A stretch of DNA of 64,000 nt. It comes from Corythucha ciliata. Taxonomy: Eukaryota > Arthropoda > Insecta > Hemiptera > Tingidae. The stretch covers positions 13,683,253-13,747,252 of the forward strand of contig CM075939.1 in the NCBI GenBank assembly GCA_038030265.1, given 5' to 3'. Below are positions 24,801 to 35,000 of the stretch, one piece after another. The notes below the pieces were generated by a model. The model was not told the origin of the DNA. It saw nothing but the letters and a program-made list of their open reading frames with translations, and searched no databases. Made by a program: the position numbers and the translations under genes. The first letter of the stretch is position 1. The number at the start of each line of letters is the position of its first letter.

Positions 24801-25756
24801 TAGCACAGTTTTAAGATTTTGCAGGAAAAAGGAGTCTTATAGTGGCCGGGAGGTTCATGAGGAATGGCCTTCAGGGACCTCAATGAAGGAGCCAAAAGTA
24901 AGGAAGTTGCCTCTCCCCCCCCCCACCGTCATCCTATAAGCCCTGTGTGTTCTTTGGGATAAATTGTCCCTCGGGGTACCATAGAAAACTGTATGATAAA
25001 TGAACTTAAATCCGGAGAGCTGAATCGTACGGTTAGGAGTTCATAAATCTTGCAGCATAGTAATAGTACTACAGCAAGTTTCTCTTCTTAATTCTTACGA
25101 ACGATCTGGTAATCTAGCTGTAAACAGTAATCACCCCTCATCCACCCGCCATCATCACCAAGGCTGTAAAAACCTTCGGTAGTGTGAGTGGTGCGAATGG
25201 TGAAAAAACAGCTTTCCGTACTGAAGTTGAGCGATGATACAAAAGGTGGCGATCGCCACATTTCCTGTTTTTTCTCCCCCTTTGACACCTTCAAATAGAT
25301 GGCACCCTCAAGGGCTGACGAGCCGTTTGGAATCAAAATCCCTTGCGGAATGTTTTTTTTTTTTTTTTTCTATCTCTCTCTCAATCTGTTGGGGTATCCT
25401 CACCTGTACTACAACTTTTCCCCTTTTTAGCGTATAAATATTTGTTGGGGAGTGTTTTCTCTGCAACTTTCGCAAAATCACCCCTTTTAAAATGTTTAAT
25501 CATTCGACAGAATCGCCTCATTTACATTGGCTAGCGAGCTGGAATTAATTTCACGGTTCACAGGTTGTAAACAATTTTTATTGTTATCCATTTAACTCAC
25601 CCTTTTATTGTCACGATACTTCAGATACGACGTAAATATCACCAAGTCCGGGTCCAACGCCAAATTTGAAAACTCATCGTCGTCCGAGCCTATCGAGTCA
25701 CGACCGGCGGAGGACGACCGACTTCTGGCCGGTGAACACGACACCGACTCGGTCAT
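15872..25756 (-). CDS. dok7: Dok-7-like adaptor, first two coding exons (partial)
   Basis: Exon 1 is 25756-25601: ATG preceded by an in-frame TGA, 52 codons, donor GTGAGT, phase 0. Exon 2 is 15917-15872: 46 nt, TTTCAG acceptor, donor GTAAGC, phase 1. The N-terminus is serine- and acid-rich (residues 1-40). The PH-domain start then reads YLKYRDNKR across the splice into WKTRYGVLTKISPAA. That is the Dok-7 PH opening (charged loop, W-K-S/T-R, then S-P-x-A). Vertebrate Dok-7 binds and activates the receptor kinase MuSK at the membrane through PH and PTB domains; the arthropod role is less clear. As I recall, vertebrate DOK7 also has a 46-nt second exon at this place. The remaining PH, PTB and tail exons are not visible. 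The 9.7-kb intron is mostly repeats. Confidence 0.72.
16170..17040. repeat. Degenerate repeat array, CGCGGATTTT/CTAAAA type
   Basis: Loose units near 30 bp alternate CTAAAA(C) with TTTTGCGGATTTTT or TTCGCGGTTTT. Related units occur at 29560-29680, 39610-39860, 46130-47600 and 52550-52680. It lies in intron 1 of the Dok-7-like gene. Confidence 0.5.
17220..18580 (+). repeat. Degenerate 30-bp array, plus orientation, split by a LINE
   Basis: AATTTTAGCC / GAATTAGCG units run from 17220 to 17557 and from 18041 to 18580. The gap is exactly the LINE insertion at 17569-18029, so the array existed before that insertion. Confidence 0.7.
17558..18040 (+). mobile_element. 5'-truncated non-LTR retrotransposon 3' end with target duplication
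   Basis: The insert 17569-18029 is flanked by CACTGTTCTCA (17558-17568) and CACTGTTTTCA (18030-18040), an 11-bp duplication with one mismatch. It encodes the C-terminus of a LINE polyprotein (17533-17922 frame): TGHYALNRHLSIMG, then a C-x2-C...H-x4-C zinc-knuckle-like segment CERCGEAEETTEHVVCEC. The stop is at 17920-17922, then a GC-rich 3' UTR and an A-rich tail (18011-18029). This layout is typical of Jockey/R1-group LINEs. Nothing upstream of the knuckle remains. Confidence 0.85.
18590..22560 (-). repeat. Long degenerate 30-bp array, minus orientation
   Basis: GGCTAAAATTGAGAAAAA / GCTAATTCGCGG units dominate from about 18880 to 19500 and from 19750 to 22560. Minor interruptions include a GC-rich block (19630-19720), a hairpin with inverted AGCTCCCAC words (19859-19983) and a GA tract (22095-22135). 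Together with the plus-oriented array before it, this forms an inverted pair meeting near 18580. Confidence 0.7.
22561..25560. other. Intronic DNA without recognised content
   Basis: Part of the Dok-7-like intron 1. Several C and T homopolymers and AT-rich stretches occur, with a TATA-plus-initiator-like pair near 23761/23794 but no coding exon after it. A GC-richer segment at 23940-24120 gave no product. Confidence 0.45.
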
Positions 25757-25779
25757 AACTCAAATTTAAGTTAACTAGC

Positions 25780-25805
25780 GACTGTTCAATTTATATATAA
25801 AAAAA
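25780..25805 (-). promoter_or_regulatory. Candidate TATA region of the Dok-7-like gene
   Basis: On the minus strand a TATATATAAA box (about 25792-25801) lies some 36-45 bp upstream of the start codon at 25756. If it is the promoter the leader would be only a few bases long, so an alternative start further upstream is equally possible. Confidence 0.25.
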
Positions 25806-27063
25806 AAGAAAATTAAGGTCGAACCGTTGAGCGTCCGACGAACAACGTCGCGGAAGTGAGTATTATAGAGGTTGGTATGAAGGAGGGCAAGTGAAAGGCC
25901 GTTTTCCCAACCAGAAAACGTGCGTGGCCCGAAGTAAAGGGGGCGGTGGGCCGTGATGGTGGGGGGGGGGATCTCTTTGAAAGAGGGAAAAATAGGGTGA
26001 AAATAAGGGATGATAGAGGTCGAAGAATAGTGGAGACACGGCGCTGGAAAATAAAGGCGAACTCGCCACGAACCACGATTTTAAGGCGAAAGTGGACAAG
26101 TGTGTAAGTGAGATTGAATGATGATGATTTGCGGCACACCTGACGGCCTCAAAAATTGTTCGATTTCCATTTTCAAAAACTCAGTACCACACTCAGTACT
26201 CAGTTGCCACATAGAAATTGCTGGTCGATCGTTTTTTAGTGCATTTCATTTTGAAAATACACTATTGGTCTCGTCGTTAAGGTGGCAAATATGGGTCATG
26301 ACACGTTTTTGGCTTATTATTTCTCAATAATAAGTCTTTGTAATCGTATCGCAAAAAATTTTTTGACCCCCCCTCAAAATTTGTAGTTTTACGTTTCAAA
26401 GTGCGTAGAATCCAAATCTGGAATAAAAAAAAAAATGTCCGTCCGCCGTCCGGGCCATATCTTGCCCTAGGATAGCTCGAAAAAACTCGTTCTTTCGCAC
26501 ATAGACTCCATTTGGGGTCTAGTTGGTCCTAACATCTGATCAGTTTGATCAAATAACCTCCTTGGGTTTTATGGGCCAAAAGCGGGTCCAAAATGGGGAT
26601 TTTCAAAGGATTTGGGGTCATAGGGGTGTGGGGTGTCGATTTTCATGTAATTTCAAGCCGGATTTGACTACATCCACGAATAATAAACCCACAGTCGAAA
26701 TAATAAGGCATTGTTCGATAATTCGCAGCGTTTTTTTTATGTTTCAGAACCTCTACAACACGAATGTAGTGGTCTCCAGAATTTATATCGGTCGCTATTG
26801 CATTTGAGCCAAATAGGTCGAGGTAGAGGAGGGAAAAATAGCAATTTTTTCAATTTTTCGTGATTGTTTGGTGGGTCCTGCCCCCAACATCTTGTCGTTC
26901 TGTATTAGTATGAGGGATAGTATGGTCTCAACATTATTACTTCTGGGCTGGGACGGCTTATTGGGTATCCGTGTACTAAATGAAATTCATTTTTAAAGTT
27001 AGGCAATAACCCACACAACCGTCCAGTCTTGAGTTCAACATACTAATGTGCTTGTCTCTAGGG
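25806..27063. other. Non-coding, mostly unassigned
   Basis: Positions 26040-26170 resemble the start of the dispersed repeat at 28201 (GGCGAAAG...GACAAGTGTG and CGGCACxCCTxACGGC). The rest shows no gene. Confidence 0.4.
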
Positions 27064-27438
27064 CAGTGGTTCTCAACCTTTTCACGGTCTCGCCCTCTTG
27101 GACCATGAAAATTTGTTGCGCCCCCCCCCCCCCCCTCACCAATTACAGACATGTTAAAGACCCGAAACCACGAAAAGCTTCGATTTTGGCTAAACCACGA
27201 AGGGGCGCACCCGTTTTTGACAACTTGGCAGTGGCGAAGCGTGCCTTATTTGTACGTGTAAGCAACCCCCCCCCCCATCGCTCATGTATAGCTAGAAGAG
27301 GGCCTATTAGTGTACAGTACATTAATCTGTTTGCTGCATGTAACATAAAACTCATCCCCATAGAGATCATTAGTTAATTTCGACGTCAGATTTCACGAGA
27401 TTAGCGTAGGATTTCACATAGGTTGTCGAGAACCAACT
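27064..27438. mobile_element. hAT-type MITE remnant
   Basis: The left end CAGTGGTTCTCAACCTTTT is the terminal sequence widely seen on animal hAT elements. The right end GGTTGTCGAGAACCAACTG is its diverged inverse, giving a 375-bp element with no transposase. The expected 8-bp target duplication is not evident, so the right boundary is tentative. Confidence 0.55.
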
Positions 27439-28200
27439 GATAAATTTGATCATTTTCGGTCTAATTTAACCGTTTTTCGCTACCGAGTGAAGCAAAATTC
27501 GATCAATATGGGGTCTAAACTGTACCCAACCCAACAATTCGGGCCAAAATTCACATTTATTCAACAAAAACGGTCGAGTATTTTAACATCAGAAATCGAC
27601 AGACCGACATTCTGCTAAAATAATGTAAAGCCATAGTTTCAGGGTCGAAATGTTACTAGAAGTTAGACTTTTGGACGTACGGACTAACCATGAGTGCAAT
27701 ACTATCTCATTGTTAAATTTCGAGGAAATAAAAGGTACAATTTTCCACGAAGTGTTAAATATTGTTCAAAATTAATAAAATGAATTGAAAAATATTGAAA
27801 ACCAGCAGGCCAGTAATAGTTTCTTCCACCCGAAAAGTTCGTAAAAGGGCTCGCTCATTATCGGCTTTCTCCGGGACTTGTATGTGTTTTCAAAGTTGCT
27901 TACAGGAGAGGTTTGAAGCGCGGGGTGAAGGATGGTTGTGGGAAGGCAGGTAGGGTGGGAAAGCTATGGAGCGGGTAACCCCCCAACCTGTCTTCGTTTC
28001 TAGGATTGCTTACAAGCCTACCGTTTTGTTGGGAGGCTCTTAGGGCTGGAGTTACTGAAGAGCAGTGAAGACCGCACGCTCTTCTGAATAAATGAATGAG
28101 GCGATACTTGTTCGCTAATTGCTATTGACAAAAACTACCCCATAATAATAATAGTTTTTGTCAATTACAGCCATAACTAGTGATCTATTAATTTATATTT
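27439..28200. other. Non-coding, nothing recognised
   Basis: AT-rich DNA with no open frame of interest, no tRNA and no clear repeat unit, apart from a short inverted word (TAGTTTTTGTCAATT and GACAAAAACTA) near 28125-28165. Confidence 0.4.
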
Positions 28201-28570
28201 AAGGCGAAAGGGGATGACAAGTGTGCAAGTGAGAGGGAATATAGGCGCTGCGGCGGCACTCCTCACGGCTCCAAAAATGGTCCGACATTAATTTTGAAAA
28301 ATGGATTTTACTCGGGTACTAAATCTACAATTCGCGTCGTTAACCTTTTTTTAGATTTCACCTCGTAACCCAAGAATCAGACAAACAAAATCTCGATTTT
28401 TTTTTTTAAATTTGGAAAAATCATGTACAGCCCAGTTGTAGGATAAGTTACTGACTCCAAAACATTTTTTAGATTCACGATCGGGTAACAATTAGCGCCC
28501 GAAACAGATGAATCGTGAATACAATAGAACACCCCCGCGCGCCACCAACCATGGGTGGGGGTTGGAAAGA
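28201..28570 (+). repeat. Dispersed ~370-bp repeat, copy A
   Basis: It starts AAGGCGAAAGGGGATGACAAG and ends near GGTAACAATTAGCGCCCGAAACAG...CAATAGAACACCCCC. An inverted copy lies at 33110-33495, and its 3' part recurs at 40780-40875 and 43115-43210. It has no coding potential; probably a non-autonomous element. Confidence 0.6.
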
Positions 28571-28767
28571 GAGACTCCTACTTCAACACTGCACTTGCGG
28601 TCAAGGTCACTTGTCACATTATGCGGTGTTGCCACGTCTATGTCAGGAAATTTCAGCTTATCATTGTTGAAGTTCCGGAGGTTGAGATACAGTGACTTAT
28701 TTTCTCAAGAGATCAATGGGCTCTAAAAATCTGTGAACACCGTGTATAAAAAAAAGGAAATAACTTT

Positions 28768-28904
28768 AGGTCCGTTCCATTGTTTTGCTAGTGCTGCACG
28801 AGTGTAGAAAGTAATGTGATATCATTGACTTATTTTGAAAAATTAAATGAAACCAGATGATTTTCTTCAATAGTGTAGCACTCGCCAAACAATGGAACGG
28901 ACCT
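28768..28904. mobile_element. MITE copy 1 (AGGTCCGTTCCATTG termini)
   Basis: 137 bp with terminal inverted repeats AGGTCCGTTCCATTGTTTT and CAATGGAACGGACCT, extending inward to GTGCTGCAC / GTGTAGCAC. The interior ATGAAACCAGATGA is shared with copy 3. No open frame. Confidence 0.7.
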
Positions 28905-29034
28905 ATTGCTTCGGAAGTGCTGCATGCACTTTTGAAGAAAGTCATCTCGTTTCATTAAAATTTTCAAAATAATTCAACGAGATCACATGTCTCTCTACAC
29001 TGGTGCAGCACTAGCAAATCGATGGAAGAGACCT
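28904..29034. mobile_element. MITE copy 2, abutting copy 1
   Basis: A diverged copy (GAAGTGCTGCATGCAC ... GTGCAGCACTAGCAAATCGATGG) joined directly to copy 1 in the opposite orientation. It has ATCTCGTTTCATT where copy 1 has AATGAAACCAGAT. Confidence 0.55.
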
Positions 29035-29253
29035 TTTGATTTCGACTTCGGAGTTTCCCTGTTTTCTCGCGTTCCACGTTTTTATTTCATTGTGAATAAA
29101 TCCAATTTTATTATATAACCGTTCAGTTCCTCTATAAATTGGTGACTTGATTCAATCGGAGCGAACCACAACGAGGGCTTGTCCGCCCAAAACCGGTGGT
29201 AGTTCGGCTGATACCTACTTGGTAGGCAGCTTATTGTTGCACGGGTACAGTAG

Positions 29254-29381
29254 CTTCCATTGTTTTTCTAGTGTTGCACTAGTGTTGAAAATCATGTGAT
29301 CTCATTGACTTACTTGAAACATTGAATGAAACCAGATGACTTCCTTCAAAAGTGTAGCACTCAAGAAACAATGAAACGGAC
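29254..29381. mobile_element. MITE copy 3
   Basis: CTTCCATTGTTTTTCTAGTG to CACTCAAGAAACAATGAAACGGAC, with the same interior word AATGAAACCAGATGAC as copy 1. One outer end has lost the terminal GGTCCG. Confidence 0.6.
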
Positions 29382-29401
29382 ATAACAACAAGGAAACAAT
29401 C

Positions 29402-29490
29402 ATGGGTGTAGCCAGAGGGGGGCAGGAATAGGCAGTTCCCCTCCCCTAGACTCGAAAGCGCAAATTTAGTGGCGCAGTTGCCCACCCCTA
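29402..29490 (+). repeat. Dispersed repeat fragment (CATGGGTGTAGCCAG type)
   Basis: The same block occurs inverted at 39885-39955 and 42225-42295 (CTGGCTACGCCCATGAC). It is a widespread TE end of unknown class, sitting next to CGCGGATTTC-type units in each case. Confidence 0.45.
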
Positions 29491-29739
29491 AATAAATTTT
29501 GGAAGTATAAATCCTTCAGGACAATCACAATCACATTGTGTTTTGTCGAAGCTCACTAAAACAATCATTTCCCGGATTTCGCTATTAACAAATCAATTTC
29601 GCGAATTTCTCAAGGATGACATAATACTCAGATACCAATTTCGCCGTTTTTGCGTCATAAAATACCACTTTCGCGGACCGACGTGGATTCAGGATTTGCC
29701 AAGGGAGGGGCTAAAGAAAAGGTGTGCTTCCATCTAGTA

Positions 29740-31240
29740 GAAAAATGGCTTGACAGCCATTTGCTGCCTAAAAGTAGTTTAAACTAGCTATTCCCACTAT
29801 AAAAACGGCACTATAAACTGACTAAACTCGCGCCCAAAAATACAAAACCGACGATTCGAATTTGAAAATGGGTAAATTGACTTGGCGCGCCCTAAAAATA
29901 GCTAGAGCAAACTGCGCAGCTAAAAATAGTCTAAACTGGCGATTGGTGAACTTCTAAAAATGCCTGAAAAGATCAATATTCACGCTCCGATTGTAGCTAA
30001 ATCGACCATTGGCGCGCTAGAAATGGTCATACTGTTCATTCTCGTGACTAATGTGACCAAATACGCGCTTTCGGCTTGACGGACTAATTATCAAGGCCCT
30101 GAAAGCGGACAAAATGACTTCACACGCCCTGGAAATGCCTAAAAAGATTATTCCTGCCCTGAAAATGGCAAAATTGACAATCGTGGAGTTGTCAAACTTC
30201 CATGGCCTTGGCTTGATGGACTATTTGAAGTTTTGAACCCTAAAAATTGCTAATGAACTGACTTTACGAGCTCTAAAAATGGATAAACTGACGAATCGCG
30301 CTCTAAAATGCCTGAATAGGTGACTCCGGCCCTGAATGGCCAAGTTGACCTTTCTCGCCTTGGCTTGGGACGTACTATTCGCGCCTATAACAGAGAAAAC
30401 TGACTCTATGTGCCCTAAAAATAACAATTATGGCTGTTCAAGCCTTGAAATCGTCAACACTGACCCTATGTGCCCTGAAAACAGCGATTTATTAGCGCAA
30501 TTCCCACGCATAAAAATGCCCAAACTGACCTTGGCGCCCACAAAAGGATTGAGCTGGCCATTCTCGCTCTCAAAAACTGACCATTCAGACCCTTAAATGG
30601 CAAAACTGACTATTCATGCCATGAAAATTTCACACTAGCTATTTCTCCATATAAATGACCATACTGACAATTAGTGCACTAGAAATGGCAAACTGACTAT
30701 TCGCACTCTATGAAAAGGCAAAACTGACTGTTCAGGCTCTAAATTGGCGGAGAACATGGCATACTATTATTAATTAACGCTTTATAAATTGTCAAACTGA
30801 TCATTTGCGCCCTTCACGGAGGCTGCAGATGGTACAAATGACGATTTGTGTCTTTCAAAAAATGGCTATTTGCTCAACAAAGTAAAAAATGGCCAAACAT
30901 GGCTATTCGCGACTTAAACCGGTAAGCTGACCACTGGTGTTTACGCACTTGAACATGGGCCGTCCACACATCACCATTTGGCTGACCCCCCCCCCCCCTA
31001 TCACATCACCAGCATTGGTTACCCGCAGCCTGAAGGACTTGATACACTGACCACTGTCGTGCTATAAAATTGCTTGCGAGGAGCCTGGCTAATCACGCCA
31101 TAAAAGTGGCTAAACAAACCATTGGTGCCCGAGAAATGGCGAAATTTAACATTCCTACATTGCCAAACTGAACCTCCTCGCAATGGATAATAATGGGTCT
31201 TGAAACTTCAGACGATTCATGCCCTAAACGTAGCCAAACT
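29740..31240 (-). repeat. Degenerate ~30-bp array, AATGGCAAACTGACCATTCGCGCCC type
   Basis: Units alternate a CCCTAAAAATGGC word with AAACTGACNATTCGCGC at about 30 bp. The same family in the opposite orientation (GCCATTTTCAGGGCG) fills 50560-51850. No coding content; the open frames here are repeat translations. Confidence 0.65.
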
Positions 31241-32010
31241 GAATAAACTTTAATTTTGGGTTGAAACTCGTCAGTTGTGTTATAAAATTGCCTGTTTTGA
31301 GATAGAACCGTCAAATTTCGTTTTGGTGTGAAATCGCCAGTTTTTAAAGTGACATCTTCAGTTGGTGAGGGGGGGGGTAGCACGTCAAATTTGGCGAGAA
31401 ATTGTACGTTTTTTTAGTACAATATCCTCTTGAGGGATAAAATCGGCAGTTTTGAATGCAGAGTGCTCGGGTTAGGTAAGAGCATTCGTTTTTCATCAGT
31501 TTGGGTTAAACCCTTTAGTTTTAGGGTGAAATCATCAGTTTTTTGGGGGGGGGGTAAAGCCTTGGGTTTTACAATTGCCAGTTGCGCTGTGAAATCTTTA
31601 GTTTAGGCGTAAACACTTCGGCTTTGGCGTAAAATCGTCAGTTTTGAAGTAAAATATTCAGTTATATGTGTATTCAAATCTTCAGTTTTAGCTTTAAAAA
31701 ACGTCAATTCTGAGTTAAAATCGATATTTTGTTAAGAAATGTTGGATTTTTACGTCTCTCAGACAAAACGTTAACGAAAAGTCGGACACCCAGTATATTT
31801 GAGTGCCAAGCCTCTTTTCTAAAAGTATCGATTTCCGGGGAAAACATTGTCAGTTTTTGGATAGGAAATAAGGAATAAAATACTAAAACCGATAGTTTCC
31901 CAACGATTATGTTAGTTTTTAATGGATTACGACCTTTAGTGTGAAAACTCAGTTTCCGGGGAAGAATTTGACGATTTATTGCGCCTACTTCAGATTTAAT
32001 GAACTACCAG
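31241..32010 (+). repeat. Degenerate ~20-bp array (CAGTTTT type) plus its flank block
   Basis: A third occurrence of the array type found at 3350 and 8331. It ends in the same flank block (ATGGATTACGACC, ACTCAGTTTCCGGGG, TTTGACGATTT) seen at 12950 and 17150. Confidence 0.6.
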
Positions 32011-33100
32011 TTCTTTTGCTGGGGTCCCTAGAACATCCGACGTATTCTGACCACCCCTGGATAAAGGGCTGGCTACGACGCCCCTGGAAACAATAATCAC
32101 ACAGTGACATATCACAAACACAAAATTATAAAAATAAACTGAAAAGTGACAAGTTTTCACTCCGTGGTAGGCGAAGACGATAGTAAATGCAAAAGCGATG
32201 TATTAGAAGTTTGAGGCTTTGGGAACATGAGCATTTCTGTTTCTTGAAAAAAACGTTCTCTCCTAGTCAACACCACTCATTTTTTTTACTGGCGGGAGGT
32301 CTCCGAACAGGATATTCCTGCCAGCGTAAGCTGTTTTGGACGAGGAAGAGATTTTTTAGTGCATCAGCATCACGAGGTCAAACCATTGCTTTATTTTGAC
32401 TAGGTATTGAGACAGTTGTTACAGTAAGATTTTACAAGATAATTTTCTCTTGTGGCTTTTCGTAGGAGAGCTTGGATACGACGACCAATTCCCCAGAAAC
32501 TGTTGTCCTGGTTGGTATATCTCAAAGTTGGTTTTCATAGTGAGCTGCTTTCTTTTTGCAAGCTGTCAAATAGAAAGCAGTGCTGGGCTTTACTTCCGTC
32601 TTCTTTTTCCCCTCTTTTCTTTTTTTCAAAAAGATATAACGAAGAATCGGGAATGTTCCCGCAAATACAACACTTACGCATTGCCGCATTGGTCTTATTG
32701 TCAGATTTACTATTTACCTGTGCTCTTGTCCTGAAAAATAGCAGTCCTCATGAAGAAATGTATATTACATAGGTATTTTTAAACATTTAGCTACATCGCA
32801 TATATCACATATTTTATATGCATGCGCTGGTCGCTGAGCTGAGCTCTACCCTATGCACCTTATCAATCAGGCAATCAGGGCAGGATACCAAATTACCAAT
32901 GATATTTTACTCAAGCCCAATAAATGAGGTTTTATTATTAATAAAGTTATACACAGGACACCGGGCATTCGACTGCGATTCGCCGGAATCACTTTAAATG
33001 TATAACATTATTGTTTTTGCGTGAAAAAAGAAGAGACAGAGAACAAAAAACACGACCTGCGAGGTGAATGAGACGTGACCTTGACTTCAAGTATGAGTCC
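32011..33100. other. Non-coding, nothing recognised
   Basis: Two overlapping plus-strand frames (32450-32772) are open but show no domain and no family resemblance. I do not support a gene. Confidence 0.4.
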
Positions 33101-33109
33101 CTCTCTCCA

Positions 33110-33495
33110 ACACCCTCTTTCCCTTGGTAGGTGACTCACGGGGGTGTTCTATTGTATTCACGATTTTTCTGTTTCGGTCGCTAATTATTATCCGATCTTG
33201 AATCTAAAAAATGTTTTGGAAACAGTGACTTATCCTACAACTGGGCTGTACATGATTTTTCCAATTTTATAAAAAATCGAGATTTTGTGTGTCTGATTTT
33301 TGGGTTACGAGGTGAAATCTAAAAAAAGGTTAACGATGCGAATTGTAGATGCGAGTTGTAGATGTCGGGGGGTGGAGAACCCGAGTAAAATCCATTTTTC
33401 AAAATGAAAATCGGACCTTTTTTGGAGCCGTGAGGAGTGCCGCCGCATCCGCGAATGCTTCGCGCGCGCACGCTTGGCATCCCCTTTCGCCTTAA
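33110..33495 (-). repeat. Dispersed ~370-bp repeat, copy B (inverted relative to copy A)
   Basis: Reverse complement of 28201-28570: CAATAGAACACCCCCGTGAGT at one end through GCCGCATC and CCCTTTCGCCTTAA at the other. The pair is 4.5 kb apart and could form a large hairpin. Confidence 0.6.
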
Positions 33496-33869
33496 TACAC
33501 GCTTATAAAGAGAATGCCAAAAATATTAAGTGTCTGGTTTGCAACTGTAAGCAATGCTTACACAGTTACACTGCTTACATGGACGCTTCGCCCCTGCAAC
33601 TTGGACAATTTAGAACGTACAAAAAACGTCGAAAACTCGTAAGTACAATGAAAAGCCTCCACGCCCTTGGACCACGGTAGACCGCCTTGGAGTCGAGAAA
33701 ATTGACCGAAATGGCAAGATCGGGTCCTAACTATCAGGCCCGTGGAGAGAATATTCGAGCCCAGAACAAAACTCAATGAGGCCCTTTCACCTTGGTTGAG
33801 TAACAGACCCCGTGCTACCCTCGCTTCTTTCTCCAAAGGCTTACATAAAACCACAGTAAAGCTCCAATC

Positions 33870-34260
33870 GCTTTACTACAAAACCCCGTCAAACTACAAA
33901 ACCCCGAAGGCCCTTATAAAGTACAATGATCCCATAAAGCCCAACCAAAGCCATGGTTCAATTTTAGCGAAGCTGTAATTACAGTAGAACCTCCAATGAC
34001 AGCAACGCCTCAAGCACAATGAAGGCCCAGTCAAACCAACCACAGCAAAAGTCCAACCACAGCAAAGGTCCAACCACTGCAAAGGTTCAACCACTGCAAA
34101 GGTCCAACCACTGCAAAAGTCCAACCACAGCCAAGCTCAAACCACAGCAAAGGTTCAACCACTGCAAAGGTCTGACCACAGCTATTAAGCTCCAAACCGC
34201 AGTTAAAGCTCCAAACACAAAGAAGACCCAACCACCATCTACACCTACGCTCAAGTAACT
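33870..34260. repeat. 15-bp tandem repeat (CAACCACAGCAAAGGTC type)
   Basis: About a dozen 15-bp units from 34030 to 34210 alternate CCACAGCAAAGGTC and CCACTGCAAAGGT. The array is fairly homogeneous, hence younger than the 30-bp arrays. Open frames on both strands come from the repeat period being a multiple of three. Confidence 0.75.
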
Positions 34261-35000
34261 ACCCATCACATTGTCCAGGGGAAATACCACCTTTTCACCC
34301 TGGGACGAAGTTGGCTGACTGCCCACCTAAAAAGTCACTCCCCGCTCCTCGACCACATTACCGTTGCCAAATAATAGCCCCACCACAGTACCGTGGCATT
34401 GCAAACCTACACAATCAAATAATCAGCTCTTCACGCTACCCGGGCACAAAAAATTCACACCTAAAACCGTCATAACTACCCTTCACAATATCCAGGGCCA
34501 AAGTACCAGGGCGAATAAGTCATGTTTACATGCCGGGCAATGTACCACACTCTCTATTCGGCCGAAAAGCCTCCATTTCACACTACCCAGTATCCAAGAC
34601 CCCTGAATCACCTTTGTAAATATGCCTTCACATTACTCATGACCAAAAACAACCTACCCGCCATACCCAGGCAGGTTAAGAACCAGCCTATAACACTGCC
34701 CAGGCCCCCAAAAACCACCCTTACACCCGAACTCAACGAAATAACTACCGTGGTACATACCGTAGGAACGCTGGCTTTGGCTACCTACCCTGCCAAATAA
34801 TGCCGTGGCATCGAAAACCTATCCAAGGAAATAACTGCCTCATCAGTCATCACACTACCCGGGCCGAAAAAACACCCCTAAACCCTAACCAATAATGTAA
34901 TCATCTCTGCCTAAAAAACCACTCTGCCATCCTACTCAACGGAATAACTACCTCGTTACACTACCAGGGCCGAAATAACACCCCTACATTCTAACCAATT
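34261..35000. repeat. Degenerate ~65-75-bp tandem repeat
   Basis: The words ATAACTACC, ACACTACCCGGGCC, AAATACCACCCC and CCTACCCTGCC recur in the same order at intervals of about 65-75 bp. No gene is present. Confidence 0.5.

Noticed and set aside
25604..25757. Plus-strand open exon (YDVNITKSG... ending in TAA) that looks like a C-terminal exon
   Set aside because: It is the exact antisense of Dok-7-like exon 1. The minus-strand reading has a start codon, a GTGAGT donor, matching phase with exon 2 and PH-domain similarity; the plus reading has none of these.
25813..26139. 108-codon minus-strand frame upstream of Dok-7-like exon 1
   Set aside because: Proline- and serine-rich chance frame, no splice link to exon 1, and an in-frame stop precedes the exon 1 start codon.
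32450..32772. Overlapping 94- and 106-codon frames
   Set aside because: No family resemblance, no start context and two frames open at once, as expected by chance.
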